NCBI GenBank assembly: GCA_963730225.1
Contig: CAVSQX010000004.1
Coordinates: 186,001 to 250,000, forward strand
Length of the DNA: 64,000 nucleotides
DNA from: CAVSQX01 sp963730225
GTDB taxonomy: Bacteria > Planctomycetota > Phycisphaerae > Tepidisphaerales > Tepidisphaeraceae
Direction: 5' to 3'
Part shown: positions 54,585 to 63,610 of the stretch, piece by piece
Position numbering within the stretch: position 1 is the stretch's first letter
How the letters are laid out: every line of letters begins with the position of its first letter
Made by a program: the position numbers and the translations under genes
Notes under the pieces: model-generated
The model's database searches: none
What the model saw: only the letters and a program-made list of their open reading frames with translations
What the model was told of the DNA's origin: nothing

Positions 54585-57500
54585 ATGCGAGTCCAAGAGG
54601 TGCGCGATTTCAGCAAGCGCGGCGATGCGCTGCCGATCCCCAATCTTATCGACGTTCAGATTGAATCTTATCAAAAATTCCTCCAGAAGGAGGTGGAGCC
54701 GGGCAAACGAAAAAATGAAGGGCTGGAAAGTTTGCTGCGGGAGGTTTTCCCGATCGAGAGTTACGACGGGAACCTTCGGCTGGAGTACATCAGCTACGAT
54801 CTTTCCGAGCCGCGCTACACCACCGACGAATGCCGGGCGCTGCGGCTGACCTATGGCATGCCGTTTCGCATTCAGGTGCGCTTCGTTCGCAAGGACAAAG
54901 ACGAGGTGATGGAAGATTCCATCTACCTGGGCGAAATCCCCATCATGATCGGCGGCGGGGAATTCATCATCAACGGCGCGGAGCGCGTGATCGTGAACCA
55001 GTTGCACCGCTCGCCGGGGGTGGATTTTCTGGTGGAGGTGCAGGAAGGCGATCGGCCGCTGCACGGCTGCCGGGTGATTCCGGAGCGCGGAAGCTGGATC
55101 GAATGTTCGGTGACCCGCAAAGACGCGCTGGCGGTGAGAATCGACCAGTCGTCGAAAATCCCGGCGACGACGTTCATCCGGGCCCTGGACAAAAAATACG
55201 GCACGACCGAAGCGATCATTCGTGAGTTCTACACGGTTGAGACGGTCAAAGTCGGCCAGTTGAATAGCCAATACTATGCCGCGGCCCCCATCATCGACGC
55301 CGAGAGCGGCGAGGAATTGGTCAAGGCGGGCGCTCAGTTGGGCGAAGCGATCAACAAGATTCAATCCAGCGGGCTCAAATCGGTGGACGTGGTGACGAAG
55401 GTGACCGATCCGCTGATTCTCAACACGCTGGGAGATGACAACGCCGTCAGCTACGAAGACGCGCTGATGCGGATTTACGCCCGTCTGCGGCCGGGAAATC
55501 CGCCGCAGTTGGAGAAGGCACAGACGCTCTTCCATGAAAAATTCTTCGATGAAAACCGCTATCGCCTGGGCCGGGTGGGCCGGTTCCGCATCAACCGCAA
55601 GTTCGATCAGAATGTGCCCGAATCGGTGATGACCCTGCGCTCCGAGGATCTGGTCAACAGCCTCAAATACATGTTCAAGCTGCGCAGCGGCGAAGGATAT
55701 GTGGACGACATCGACCATCTGGGCAATCGGCGATTGCGCACGATTGACGAACTGGCCGGCGAAGAGCTTCGCAAGGGATTCCTCAAGCTCAAGCGCACCG
55801 TTCAGGAGCGCATGAGCCTGAAAGACCCCAACGAACTGGGCCGAATCGCGGAATTGGTCAATTCCAAGAGCATCAGCAGCTCGATCGACTTTTTCTTCGG
55901 CCGCGGCGAGCTTTCGCAGGTGGTGGATCAGACCAATCCGCTGAGCCAACTGACGCACGAGCGACGGTTGTCGGCCCTGGGCCCCGGCGGTTTGAATCGC
56001 AAGCGGGCCGGGTTCGAGGTGCGCGACGTGCACATCTCGCACTACGGCCGAATCTGCCCGATCGAAACGCCCGAAGGCACGAACATCGGGCTGATCGCTT
56101 CGCTGTCGATTTACAGCGACATCGATGAATACGGGTTTCTCATCACCCCCTACCGCGTCGTGGAAGACGGCAAGGTGAACGGCCAGCACAAATATCTGCG
56201 GGCCGACGAGGAGATGAAGGCGATTCTCGCTCCGCCGGATGTGGTGGAGAAGGATCAGCACACGCTGAAAAAGGGTTTGGTGCTGGCGCGGGTGCAGGGC
56301 GATCTGGCCACGGTTCCCAGCAAGGAAGTTCAGTATGTCGATATCAGCCCGAGGCAGACGGTTTCGGTTTCGGCGGCATTGATTCCGTTTTTGGAACACG
56401 ACGACGCCAACCGAGCGTTGATGGGTTCCAACATGCAACGGCAGGCCGTTCCGCTGCTGCGCACCGATCCACCGGTGGTGGCAACCGGGTTGGAAAAGCC
56501 CGTCGCCCTCAACAGTGGAATGGTGGTCAAAGCCGAGCGGTCCGGCGTGGTCACCAGCGTCGATGCGACACGCATCCTGATCGACAACGCCGATGAATAC
56601 ATCCTGCGGAAATTCGTCGGCCTCAATGAGCGCACCTGCCTGAATCAGCGGCCGATCGTGAAGAAAGGGCAGCGAGTCAAGAAGAACCAGATCATCGCCG
56701 ACGGAGCGGCCACGCATCAGGGCGAGTTGGCCCTGGGCCGAAACGTGCTGGTCGGGTTCATGACCTACGACGGATACAACTTCGAGGACGCGATCGTCAT
56801 CAGCCAGCGGCTGGTGAAGGAGGATGCGTTCACGTCGATTCACATCGAGGAATACGATGTGGAAATCCGCGAGACCAAGCTGGGGCGCGAGGAATTTACC
56901 CGCGACATTCCCAACGTGTCGGAGCGGGCGCTGGCCAATCTGGATGAGAGTGGAATCGTGCGGGTCGGCACGCGCGTGGGGCCGGGAGATATTCTGGTAG
57001 GAAAGATCGCTCCCAAAAGCAAGAGCGAATTGACGCCGGAAGAAAAACTTCTGCATGCGATCTTCGGCCGGGCCGGTGAAGATGTGAAGAACGACTCGCT
57101 GGAAATGCCCGCCGGCGAGGAAGGCGTGGTGATTCACACCCAGCGGTTCAGCCGTCGGATGCACATGACCGACGAGCAGAAGAAGCCGCTGAAAAAGGAA
57201 ATCGAGAAATACGAAAAGGAAATGAATCTGCGCGCTATCGCGATCTTCAAGCAGATGATCGCGGAGATCAACGAGATCACCGGGCAGAACATGGAAGATC
57301 CCGGGACCAAGCAGAAGGTCGGCGTGAGCGAAAACGCCGGCGTCATTCTGGAGCAGATCAATGATTTCGCGTTGAACTGGGTCAAAGGAACGCGCGAGGC
57401 GAAGGAACAGGCGGAAAACACCTACAGCCGATTCTGGCCGCGCGTGCAGGCGGTGATGAAGGAGCGCAACCGCCGCATGGAACACATGAAACGTGGCGAC

Positions 57501-58361
57501 GAGCTGCCCAGCGGCGTGCTGGAGATGGTGAAAGTATACGTCGCCACCAAGCGGGCTCTTTCGGTCGGCGACAAGATGGCCGGCCGACATGGGAACAAGG
57601 GCGTCATCGCCCGCATCGTTCCCGAAGAAGACATGCCGTTCCTCGAGGACGGAACTCCGCTGGACATTCTGCTCAATCCCCTGGGCGTGCCGAGCCGAAT
57701 GAACGTCGGCCAGATTCTGGAAACGCACCTGGGCTGGGCGGCGGCGGTTCTGGGTTTCCAATCGGTGACGCCGGTTTTCGATGGCGCGACCGAAGACGAA
57801 ATTCACAAAGCCCTGGACGAGGCCAACCGGGCGGTGAAAGAACGTCGCAAAGAGCGAAAGAGCAAGAACGAGACGATCGATTCGCGGCAGCTCGACGTCG
57901 AGATGGGCTACGGCGGAAAGATTCAACTTTACGACGGCCGGACCGGCGAAGCGTTCGAGCAGAAGACGACCGTCGGCTACATCTACATGATGAAGCTGCA
58001 TCACCTGGTGGACGACAAGATTCACGCCCGCGCCACCGGACCGTATTCGCTGATCACCCAGCAGCCTCTGGGCGGCAAGGCCCGCACCGGCGGCCAGCGC
58101 TTCGGCGAAATGGAAGTGTGGGGCCTGGAAGCGTACGGAGCTTCGTACGTGCTTCAGGAACTGCTGACCGTCAAGAGCGACGACGTGGAAGGCCGCACCA
58201 AGATTTACGAGTCGATGGTGAAAGGCACCAACACGCTGGAGGCCGGCACGCCGGTTTCGTTCGATGTGCTGTGCAACGAAATCCGCGGGCTGGGGTTGAA
58301 TATTCAGCTCGAGAAGAAGAAAGGCCTTGGCCGGGATGGAGAGGATGAGGATTTGATGTGA
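54585..58361 (+). CDS. rpoB: RNA polymerase beta subunit
   Basis: 1258 residues from the ATG at 54585, which has AGAAGGA eight bases upstream; an in-frame GTG at 54525 would add 20 residues and has no ribosome site. The rifampicin region is LSQVVDQTNPLSQLTHERRL followed by SALGPGGL, with Gln445, Asp448, His458 and Ser463 matching E. coli Q513, D516, H526 and S531, so rifampicin sensitivity is expected. VCPIETPEG reads ICPIETPEGTNIGLI and the C-terminal KxxMGRHGNKG site reads DKMAGRHGNKGVIARI. Two small genes separate it from rpoC. Confidence 0.97.
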   Translation: MRVQEVRDFSKRGDALPIPNLIDVQIESYQKFLQKEVEPGKRKNEGLESLLREVFPIESYDGNLRLEYISYDLSEPRYTTDECRALRLTYGMPFRIQVRFVRKDKDEVMEDSIYLGEIPIMIGGGEFIINGAERVIVNQLHRSPGVDFLVEVQEGDRPLHGCRVIPERGSWIECSVTRKDALAVRIDQSSKIPATTFIRALDKKYGTTEAIIREFYTVETVKVGQLNSQYYAAAPIIDAESGEELVKAGAQLGEAINKIQSSGLKSVDVVTKVTDPLILNTLGDDNAVSYEDALMRIYARLRPGNPPQLEKAQTLFHEKFFDENRYRLGRVGRFRINRKFDQNVPESVMTLRSEDLVNSLKYMFKLRSGEGYVDDIDHLGNRRLRTIDELAGEELRKGFLKLKRTVQERMSLKDPNELGRIAELVNSKSISSSIDFFFGRGELSQVVDQTNPLSQLTHERRLSALGPGGLNRKRAGFEVRDVHISHYGRICPIETPEGTNIGLIASLSIYSDIDEYGFLITPYRVVEDGKVNGQHKYLRADEEMKAILAPPDVVEKDQHTLKKGLVLARVQGDLATVPSKEVQYVDISPRQTVSVSAALIPFLEHDDANRALMGSNMQRQAVPLLRTDPPVVATGLEKPVALNSGMVVKAERSGVVTSVDATRILIDNADEYILRKFVGLNERTCLNQRPIVKKGQRVKKNQIIADGAATHQGELALGRNVLVGFMTYDGYNFEDAIVISQRLVKEDAFTSIHIEEYDVEIRETKLGREEFTRDIPNVSERALANLDESGIVRVGTRVGPGDILVGKIAPKSKSELTPEEKLLHAIFGRAGEDVKNDSLEMPAGEEGVVIHTQRFSRRMHMTDEQKKPLKKEIEKYEKEMNLRAIAIFKQMIAEINEITGQNMEDPGTKQKVGVSENAGVILEQINDFALNWVKGTREAKEQAENTYSRFWPRVQAVMKERNRRMEHMKRGDELPSGVLEMVKVYVATKRALSVGDKMAGRHGNKGVIARIVPEEDMPFLEDGTPLDILLNPLGVPSRMNVGQILETHLGWAAAVLGFQSVTPVFDGATEDEIHKALDEANRAVKERRKERKSKNETIDSRQLDVEMGYGGKIQLYDGRTGEAFEQKTTVGYIYMMKLHHLVDDKIHARATGPYSLITQQPLGGKARTGGQRFGEMEVWGLEAYGASYVLQELLTVKSDDVEGRTKIYESMVKGTNTLEAGTPVSFDVLCNEIRGLGLNIQLEKKKGLGRDGEDEDLM

Positions 58362-58362
58362 T

Positions 58363-58599
58363 ATGCGACTTCTCGGTTTGATGCTCATCTTCGTGGGCAT
58401 TGCCTTGGCTGGTGCAGGGCTCGCTGTTGTTGCCCATGTGGGAATGAACCCAGTGATGGCAGTGACAGGAATGGCATTATTTATTGCCGGTGCGGTTTTA
58501 GTGGCCCTCGGCTCCAGGACAAAAGAATTCGTTGGTTTTGATGTTAGGCCTGTCCAGCGAATCGCGACGGGAGAGAAGAGAGCCGACGACCATGGCTGA
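58363..58599 (+). CDS. Hypothetical two-TM protein between rpoB and rpoC
   Basis: 78 residues, starting two bases after the rpoB stop. Two TM helices (LMLIFVGIALAGAGLAVVAH and MAVTGMALFIAGAVLVALGS), then a basic tail. No family recognised. Close spacing suggests it is read together with rpoB, but small membrane proteins are not a known part of the polymerase operon. Confidence 0.55.
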   Translation: MRLLGLMLIFVGIALAGAGLAVVAHVGMNPVMAVTGMALFIAGAVLVALGSRTKEFVGFDVRPVQRIATGEKRADDHG

Positions 58600-58825
58600 G
58601 GAAGAAACAACTATTGACACCATTCGCCATCTGAGCCGCATTGAGCCGTTCGTGCCGTTCCAAATCGTCATGACCAGCGGCGATCGGTATCGGATTGAGA
58701 ATGGTGAATCATTGGCAATCACGTCGAGCCAACTGCATTACTATCCGCCTCGATCTGGCGTCGCCATTTCAATGCGAATCAACCAGATCGCGGCGGTGGA
58801 AGCGGGCGAAAAGAAGAGCGCTTAG
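58592..58825 (+). CDS. Hypothetical small conserved protein between rpoB and rpoC
   Basis: 77 residues from the ATG at 58592, overlapping the previous gene by eight bases. The pattern 'IRHLSRIEPFVPFQIVMTSG' followed by DRYRIENGE and a strand ending 'MRINQIAAVE' resembles a small planctomycete family that has 'PFRPFxIxxxDGRxxxVxHP'. Its role is unknown. 25 bases before rpoC, where AGAAAGAAG serves as ribosome site. Confidence 0.6.
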   Translation: MAEEETTIDTIRHLSRIEPFVPFQIVMTSGDRYRIENGESLAITSSQLHYYPPRSGVAISMRINQIAAVEAGEKKSA

Positions 58826-58850
58826 TCAATTTTAGAGAAAGAAGACGATC

Positions 58851-61800
58851 ATGGCTGAAAGCGTCTACGACAGAATCAACGATTACGGTTCCGTTCGCAT
58901 TCAACTGGCCAGCCCGAACGACATTCGTTCGTGGTCCTTCGGCGAAGTGAAAAAGCCGGAGACGATCAACTACCGTACTTACCGTGCGGAGAAAGACGGC
59001 CTGTTCTGCGAGCGCATCTTCGGGCCGGAGCGCGACTGGGAATGCTCGTGCGGCAAGTACAAGGGCACGAAGTACAAAGGCATCATCTGCGACCGCTGCG
59101 GCGTGAAAGTGACGCACAGCCGGGTTCGCCGCAAGCGCATGGGGCACATCAATCTGGCGGCCCCGATCGTGCACATCTGGTTCTTCAAGGCGCTGCCGTC
59201 GCGGCTGGGCGCGCTGCTGGACATGAAGACCAGCGACATCGAAAAAATTGTCTACTTCCAGGATTTTGTCGTCACCGATCCGGGAAAGACTCCGCTGAAG
59301 CGCAAGCAGTTGCTGACGGAAGACGAATATCGGGCGGCCTTCGAGAAATACGGCGAGGAATTTGAAGCGGAGATGGGCGCCGATGCGATCAAGAAGCTGC
59401 TCGGAATGCTCGACCTCAACACCGAACAGCAGAAGGTCCGCGCAGCGATCGAAAAAACTAATTCCAAGCAGAAGATCAAGGACCTCACCAAGCGCCTCAA
59501 GATGATCGAGGCCATCCGCAATTCGGAGAATAAATCCGAATGGATGGTCATGGATGTCATCCCGGTGATTCCGCCCGATCTGCGGCCGCTGGTTTTGCTG
59601 GAGAGCGGTAATTTCGCCACCAGCGACCTGAACGATCTGTATCGCCGAATCATCAACCGCAACAACCGTCTCAAGAAGCTGGTCGATCTGAACGCGCCGG
59701 AAGTGATCATCCGCAATGAAAAGCGGATGCTTCAGCAGGCGGTGGATGCGTTGTTCGACAACGGCCGGTGCCGGCGTCCGGTTTTGGGAAGCAGCAATCG
59801 GCCGCTCAAGTCGCTGACCGACATGATCAAAGGCAAGCAGGGCCGATTCCGCGAGAATCTGCTCGGCAAGCGCGTGGATTATTCCGCCCGCTCGGTCATC
59901 GTTGTCGGCCCGGAATTGAAACTGCATCAGTGCGGCCTTCCCAAGAAGATCGCCCTGGAGCTGTATCAGCCGTTCATCATTCGCCGGCTCAAGGAGCATG
60001 GATTGGCCGACACGATCAAGTCCGCCAAGAAGATGCTGGAGCGGCGCGATCCGGAAGTGTGGGACATTCTTGAGGAATGCATCTATCAGCATCCGGTCAT
60101 GCTGAATCGCGCCCCGACGCTGCACCGCATGGGCATTCAGGCGTTTGAGCCGGTGCTGGTGGAAGGCAACGCCATCAAAATTCACCCGCTGGTGTGCAAG
60201 GGTTTCAACGCCGACTTCGACGGCGATCAAATGGCCGTGCATCTTCCGCTGAGCATCGAGGCTCAGGCCGAAGCGCATGTGCTGATGCTCGCGCCCAACA
60301 ACATTTTCTCGCCCGCCAACGGCAGTCCGATTATTTCGCCGTCGCAGGACATCGTGCTGGGCACGTATTACATCACGGCCGAGCGCGAAGGCGACAAGGG
60401 CGAATTCAGCATGTTCCGCAACGTGCAGGAAGCGCTGTACGCGCTGGACATGGGCCGGATTCACATGCACAGCCGGGTTTTCGTCCGCATCGACCGCACG
60501 CATGTGGTTCCCAGCGAAAAGAGCGGCGTGGTTTTGACATCCGATGAAGCGTGGAAAACGATCCAGGTGGAACGAAAACGCCGCGATCCGAACCATGCGG
60601 ATCAGCCCAAGCCCAAGAAGTTTGCCGGGCATGTCATCCTCACGACCGTCGGGCGATGCATCTTCAACGATGTGCTGCCCAAGGCGATGCCGTTCTACAA
60701 CACCGCCCTGACCAGCGCCGGCCAGAGCCGGGTGATCGCCGACTGCTACGCCCAACTTGGTCGCCCGGCGACGATCGATTTGCTGGACAACATGAAAGCG
60801 CTGGGCTTCCGCCGCAGCACGCTGGCGGGCCTGAGCTTTGGCATCACCGACATCCGCTCGCCGGATTCCAAGTCGACGATTCTGGAAGCCGGCCAGAAAA
60901 AGGCCGACGCGATTGAAAAGGCGTATCGGCAGGGCGCCATCACGGATCAGGAGCGCTACAACCAGCTCATTGAACTCTGGGGCCACGCCCGCAAGCAGGT
61001 CACGGATGACCTGATGGAAGCCTTGGCCAACGATTACCGGGATGAGGAAGGCAAGCCGGTTCCCGCCAAGACGCCGGGCACGCTGAAATATCTGAATCCC
61101 ATCAACATGATGGCGACCAGCAAGGCCCGCGGCTCGGTGGATCAGATGCGGCAGTTGGGCGGCATGCGCGGCCTGATGGCCAAGCCGTCGGGCGAAATTA
61201 TCGAAACGCCGATCAAGGCGAATTTCCGCGAAGGTCTGTCGGTGCTGGAGTATTTCTCCTCCACGCACGGCGCCCGCAAAGGATTGGCCGACACCGCCCT
61301 GAAAACCGCCGACTCGGGTTATCTCACCCGCAAGCTGGCTGACGTGGCGCAGAACGTCATCATCAACGAGATCGACTGCGGCACCGTCAACGGCGTCACC
61401 AAGACAACGGTCTACAAAGGCGAAACCGTCGAAGTGGAATTGAAGGACATGATCGTCGGCCGGACGGCCCGCGACACGATCCGCAATCCGATCACGGATG
61501 ATACGATCGTCGAGGAAAACCAGGTCATCACCAACGACATCGCCGACAAGCTCAAGGAGTTGAAGCTGGAGAGCATCCGCGTTCGCTCTCCGCTGACCTG
61601 CGAATCGCCGCGAGGTGTTTGCGCCCGCTGCTACGGCGTGGACATGAGCACCAACCAGGTGGTTGAAGAAGGCCTGGCGGTGGGAATCATCGCGGCCCAG
61701 TCGATCGGCGAACCGGGCACGCAGCTCACGATGCGCACATTCCACACCGGCGGCGTGGCCACCGGCTCATTGATCGAAAACGACATCAAAACAATCGCCG

Positions 61801-63257
61801 GCGGAACGGTTCAGCACCGCGACATCAACGCCGTGCCGGTCAAAGACCCCGACGGCAACAGCCACCTGGTCGCCCTGAAGCGCAACGGTGAAATCGCCAT
61901 TCTCAACCCGCGCGGGCTGGAGATGGAAAAATACAAGGTTCCGTACGGCGCTACGGTTTTGGTTCCCGATGGATCCAAAGTGAAGCCGCGGCAGCAATTG
62001 GTCGTTTGGGATCCGCACATCACGGCGATTCTGGCGGAAAAAGGCGGCACCGTCCGCTACGAAGATATCGAAGAAGGCGAAACCGCCCGCTCGGAAGAGG
62101 AACGCAAGGGCGGCGGCGCGGGCGGCGGTGAGAAGAAGCTGGTGGTCATCGAGCACAAAGGCGAACGCCATCCGCGCATCACCATCGAAGGCTCGGACGG
62201 CAAGATTCTCGACTTCCACTATCTCCCGGCCAAGGCCCGCATCGAGGTGGCCGACGGCCAGAAGGTCTCCGCCGGGCATCTGATCGCCCGTCAGCCGAAG
62301 GAATCGTCTGGAACGATGGACATCACCGGCGGTCTGCCGCGCGTCACCGAGATTTTTGAAGCCCGCAAGCCCAAGGATCCCGCCGTGCTGGCTGAAATCT
62401 CCGGCACGATCGAAATCCGTTCTGAAAAACGCCGTGGAAAGATGACCATCATCGTCCGCAGCGAAACGGGCATGGAGCGCGAGCACCATGTTCCGCAGGA
62501 CAAGGAATTGCAGGTGCACGCCGGCGATTATGTCGAGGCCGGCGACCCGCTCATCCGCGGGCCGATCATTCCGCACGACATCCTTCGCATCAAAGGCGAG
62601 GAAGCGCTGTATCAGTATCTGCTGACCGAAGTGCAGAACGTGTACCGCAGCCAGGGCGTGAAGATCAACGACAAGCACATTGAGATCATCCTCAACCAGA
62701 TGCTTCGCAAGGTGAAGGTCGAAGAGCCGGGCGACACCAAGTTCCTGCCGGGCGAGGTGTTGGATAAATTCCGCTTCCGCCAGGGCAACGATGACGTGAT
62801 GCAGAGCGTCAAGGTTGTCGAGACGGGCGGCACCAGCTTCAAGGAAAACGACGTCGTGAACAAGGCCGAGTACAAGGATGCCAACGAAGGCGCCGAGGCC
62901 GCCGGCAAGGAACCGGCCAAATCCAAGAAGACCAAGCCCGCCCGCGGCAAAACGCTGCTGCTGGGGATCACCAAGGCATCGCTGCAAAGCGAGAGCTTTA
63001 TCTCCGCGGCCAGCTTTCAGGAGACGACCAAGGTTCTGACCGAGGCGGCCCTTGCAGGCGCCATCGACACGCTGGTCGGGCTGAAGGAAAACGTGATACT
63101 TGGCCATCTGATCCCGGCCGGGACGGCGTTCAACCCGCACCTGAATCTCAAGCTCAAGCACCTGGCCCAGCCGCCGGCTGCCGAGCCGGAGGTGGCACGG
63201 GTGCCGCGCGAGGAGCCGGTTGTGCAGTCCGACCTGGCGGTCCAAGCGGGAACGTGA
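58851..63257 (+). CDS. rpoC: RNA polymerase beta' subunit
   Basis: 1468 residues. N-terminal zinc site Cys65, Cys67, Cys80 and Cys83 (CSCGKYKG.. IICDRCGV). Active-site Mg loop NADFDGDQM with Asp455, Asp457 and Asp459. Second zinc site includes Cys917, Cys924 and Cys927 (CESPRGVCARCYGVD). The bridge and trigger-loop region (EPGTQLTMRTFHTGGVA) is clear. Between about residues 1080 and 1100 there is a Glu/Gly-rich linker (EEGETARSEEERKGGGAGGG), and near 1355 an Ala/Lys-rich one. Final peptide PREEPVVQSDLAVQAGT. Intact and of normal length for planctomycetes. Confidence 0.98.
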   Translation: MAESVYDRINDYGSVRIQLASPNDIRSWSFGEVKKPETINYRTYRAEKDGLFCERIFGPERDWECSCGKYKGTKYKGIICDRCGVKVTHSRVRRKRMGHINLAAPIVHIWFFKALPSRLGALLDMKTSDIEKIVYFQDFVVTDPGKTPLKRKQLLTEDEYRAAFEKYGEEFEAEMGADAIKKLLGMLDLNTEQQKVRAAIEKTNSKQKIKDLTKRLKMIEAIRNSENKSEWMVMDVIPVIPPDLRPLVLLESGNFATSDLNDLYRRIINRNNRLKKLVDLNAPEVIIRNEKRMLQQAVDALFDNGRCRRPVLGSSNRPLKSLTDMIKGKQGRFRENLLGKRVDYSARSVIVVGPELKLHQCGLPKKIALELYQPFIIRRLKEHGLADTIKSAKKMLERRDPEVWDILEECIYQHPVMLNRAPTLHRMGIQAFEPVLVEGNAIKIHPLVCKGFNADFDGDQMAVHLPLSIEAQAEAHVLMLAPNNIFSPANGSPIISPSQDIVLGTYYITAEREGDKGEFSMFRNVQEALYALDMGRIHMHSRVFVRIDRTHVVPSEKSGVVLTSDEAWKTIQVERKRRDPNHADQPKPKKFAGHVILTTVGRCIFNDVLPKAMPFYNTALTSAGQSRVIADCYAQLGRPATIDLLDNMKALGFRRSTLAGLSFGITDIRSPDSKSTILEAGQKKADAIEKAYRQGAITDQERYNQLIELWGHARKQVTDDLMEALANDYRDEEGKPVPAKTPGTLKYLNPINMMATSKARGSVDQMRQLGGMRGLMAKPSGEIIETPIKANFREGLSVLEYFSSTHGARKGLADTALKTADSGYLTRKLADVAQNVIINEIDCGTVNGVTKTTVYKGETVEVELKDMIVGRTARDTIRNPITDDTIVEENQVITNDIADKLKELKLESIRVRSPLTCESPRGVCARCYGVDMSTNQVVEEGLAVGIIAAQSIGEPGTQLTMRTFHTGGVATGSLIENDIKTIAGGTVQHRDINAVPVKDPDGNSHLVALKRNGEIAILNPRGLEMEKYKVPYGATVLVPDGSKVKPRQQLVVWDPHITAILAEKGGTVRYEDIEEGETARSEEERKGGGAGGGEKKLVVIEHKGERHPRITIEGSDGKILDFHYLPAKARIEVADGQKVSAGHLIARQPKESSGTMDITGGLPRVTEIFEARKPKDPAVLAEISGTIEIRSEKRRGKMTIIVRSETGMEREHHVPQDKELQVHAGDYVEAGDPLIRGPIIPHDILRIKGEEALYQYLLTEVQNVYRSQGVKINDKHIEIILNQMLRKVKVEEPGDTKFLPGEVLDKFRFRQGNDDVMQSVKVVETGGTSFKENDVVNKAEYKDANEGAEAAGKEPAKSKKTKPARGKTLLLGITKASLQSESFISAASFQETTKVLTEAALAGAIDTLVGLKENVILGHLIPAGTAFNPHLNLKLKHLAQPPAAEPEVARVPREEPVVQSDLAVQAGT

Positions 63258-63435
63258 TCTTTGGATTTCAGCGTTTTTCTGGATTTATCACCCGGCTGCG
63301 GCCAATCACCGCGGCCGGGATTGCATTGGGCAGGGGTGTTATTCAATCCTGTTGTTTTTATAATCGCCTGCAAATACTGAAGTAACGGACGCGCGCCTAT
63401 CGTTGCCTGGCCGCGGCAGTTGGAGAACTACCACC

Positions 63436-63467
63436 CCCCACCGGCCGTAATGCACAGGTGGGGTTTT
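63436..63467 (+). terminator. Probable intrinsic terminator of the rpoBC transcript
   Basis: CCCCACC (63436-63442) pairs with GGTGGGG (63457-63463), 14-nt loop, followed by TTTTG. It lies 180 bases after the rpoC stop. Weaker than the groL terminator because the T run is short. Confidence 0.55.
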
Positions 63468-63504
63468 GTTTGGTTCGCTACTGGCGGTGGCTTGACACAA
63501 GTGC

Positions 63505-63576
63505 CGATAAACGTTCAAACTTCCGCCCCCAAATGCAGATGGGTGCCGGATGGCTCGATAAACGTCAAGCTTCGCG
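63505..63576. repeat. Pair of direct repeats upstream of topA
   Basis: CGATAAACGTTCAAACTTCC (63505-63524) and CGATAAACGTCAAGCTTCGC (63556-63575), 51 bases apart and both within 110 bases of the topA start. They match at the first ten bases and then differ by a one-base gap and a few changes. Could be a protein site or a decayed repeat. Confidence 0.5.
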
Positions 63577-63610
63577 CGGCAAAGGTCGATAGGCGGCGCA
63601 GGCAATATAT

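Larger units (their letters stand above)
63258..63610. other. Intergenic region between rpoC and topA
   Basis: No gene. Contains a terminator-like hairpin (63436-63467), a -35-like TTGACA at 63492-63497 with only a weak -10, and two similar direct repeats, CGATAAACGTTCAAACTTCC at 63505 and CGATAAACGTCAAGCTTCGC at 63556. Confidence 0.6.

Noticed and set aside
54534..58610. A 1358-residue open frame on the reverse strand opposite rpoB, and similar ones opposite rpoC (988 and 492 residues)
   Set aside because: They are shadows that arise because GC-rich coding DNA has few stops on the opposite strand. Their peptides are rich in His, Arg and Gln, match no family, and rpoB/rpoC are beyond doubt.
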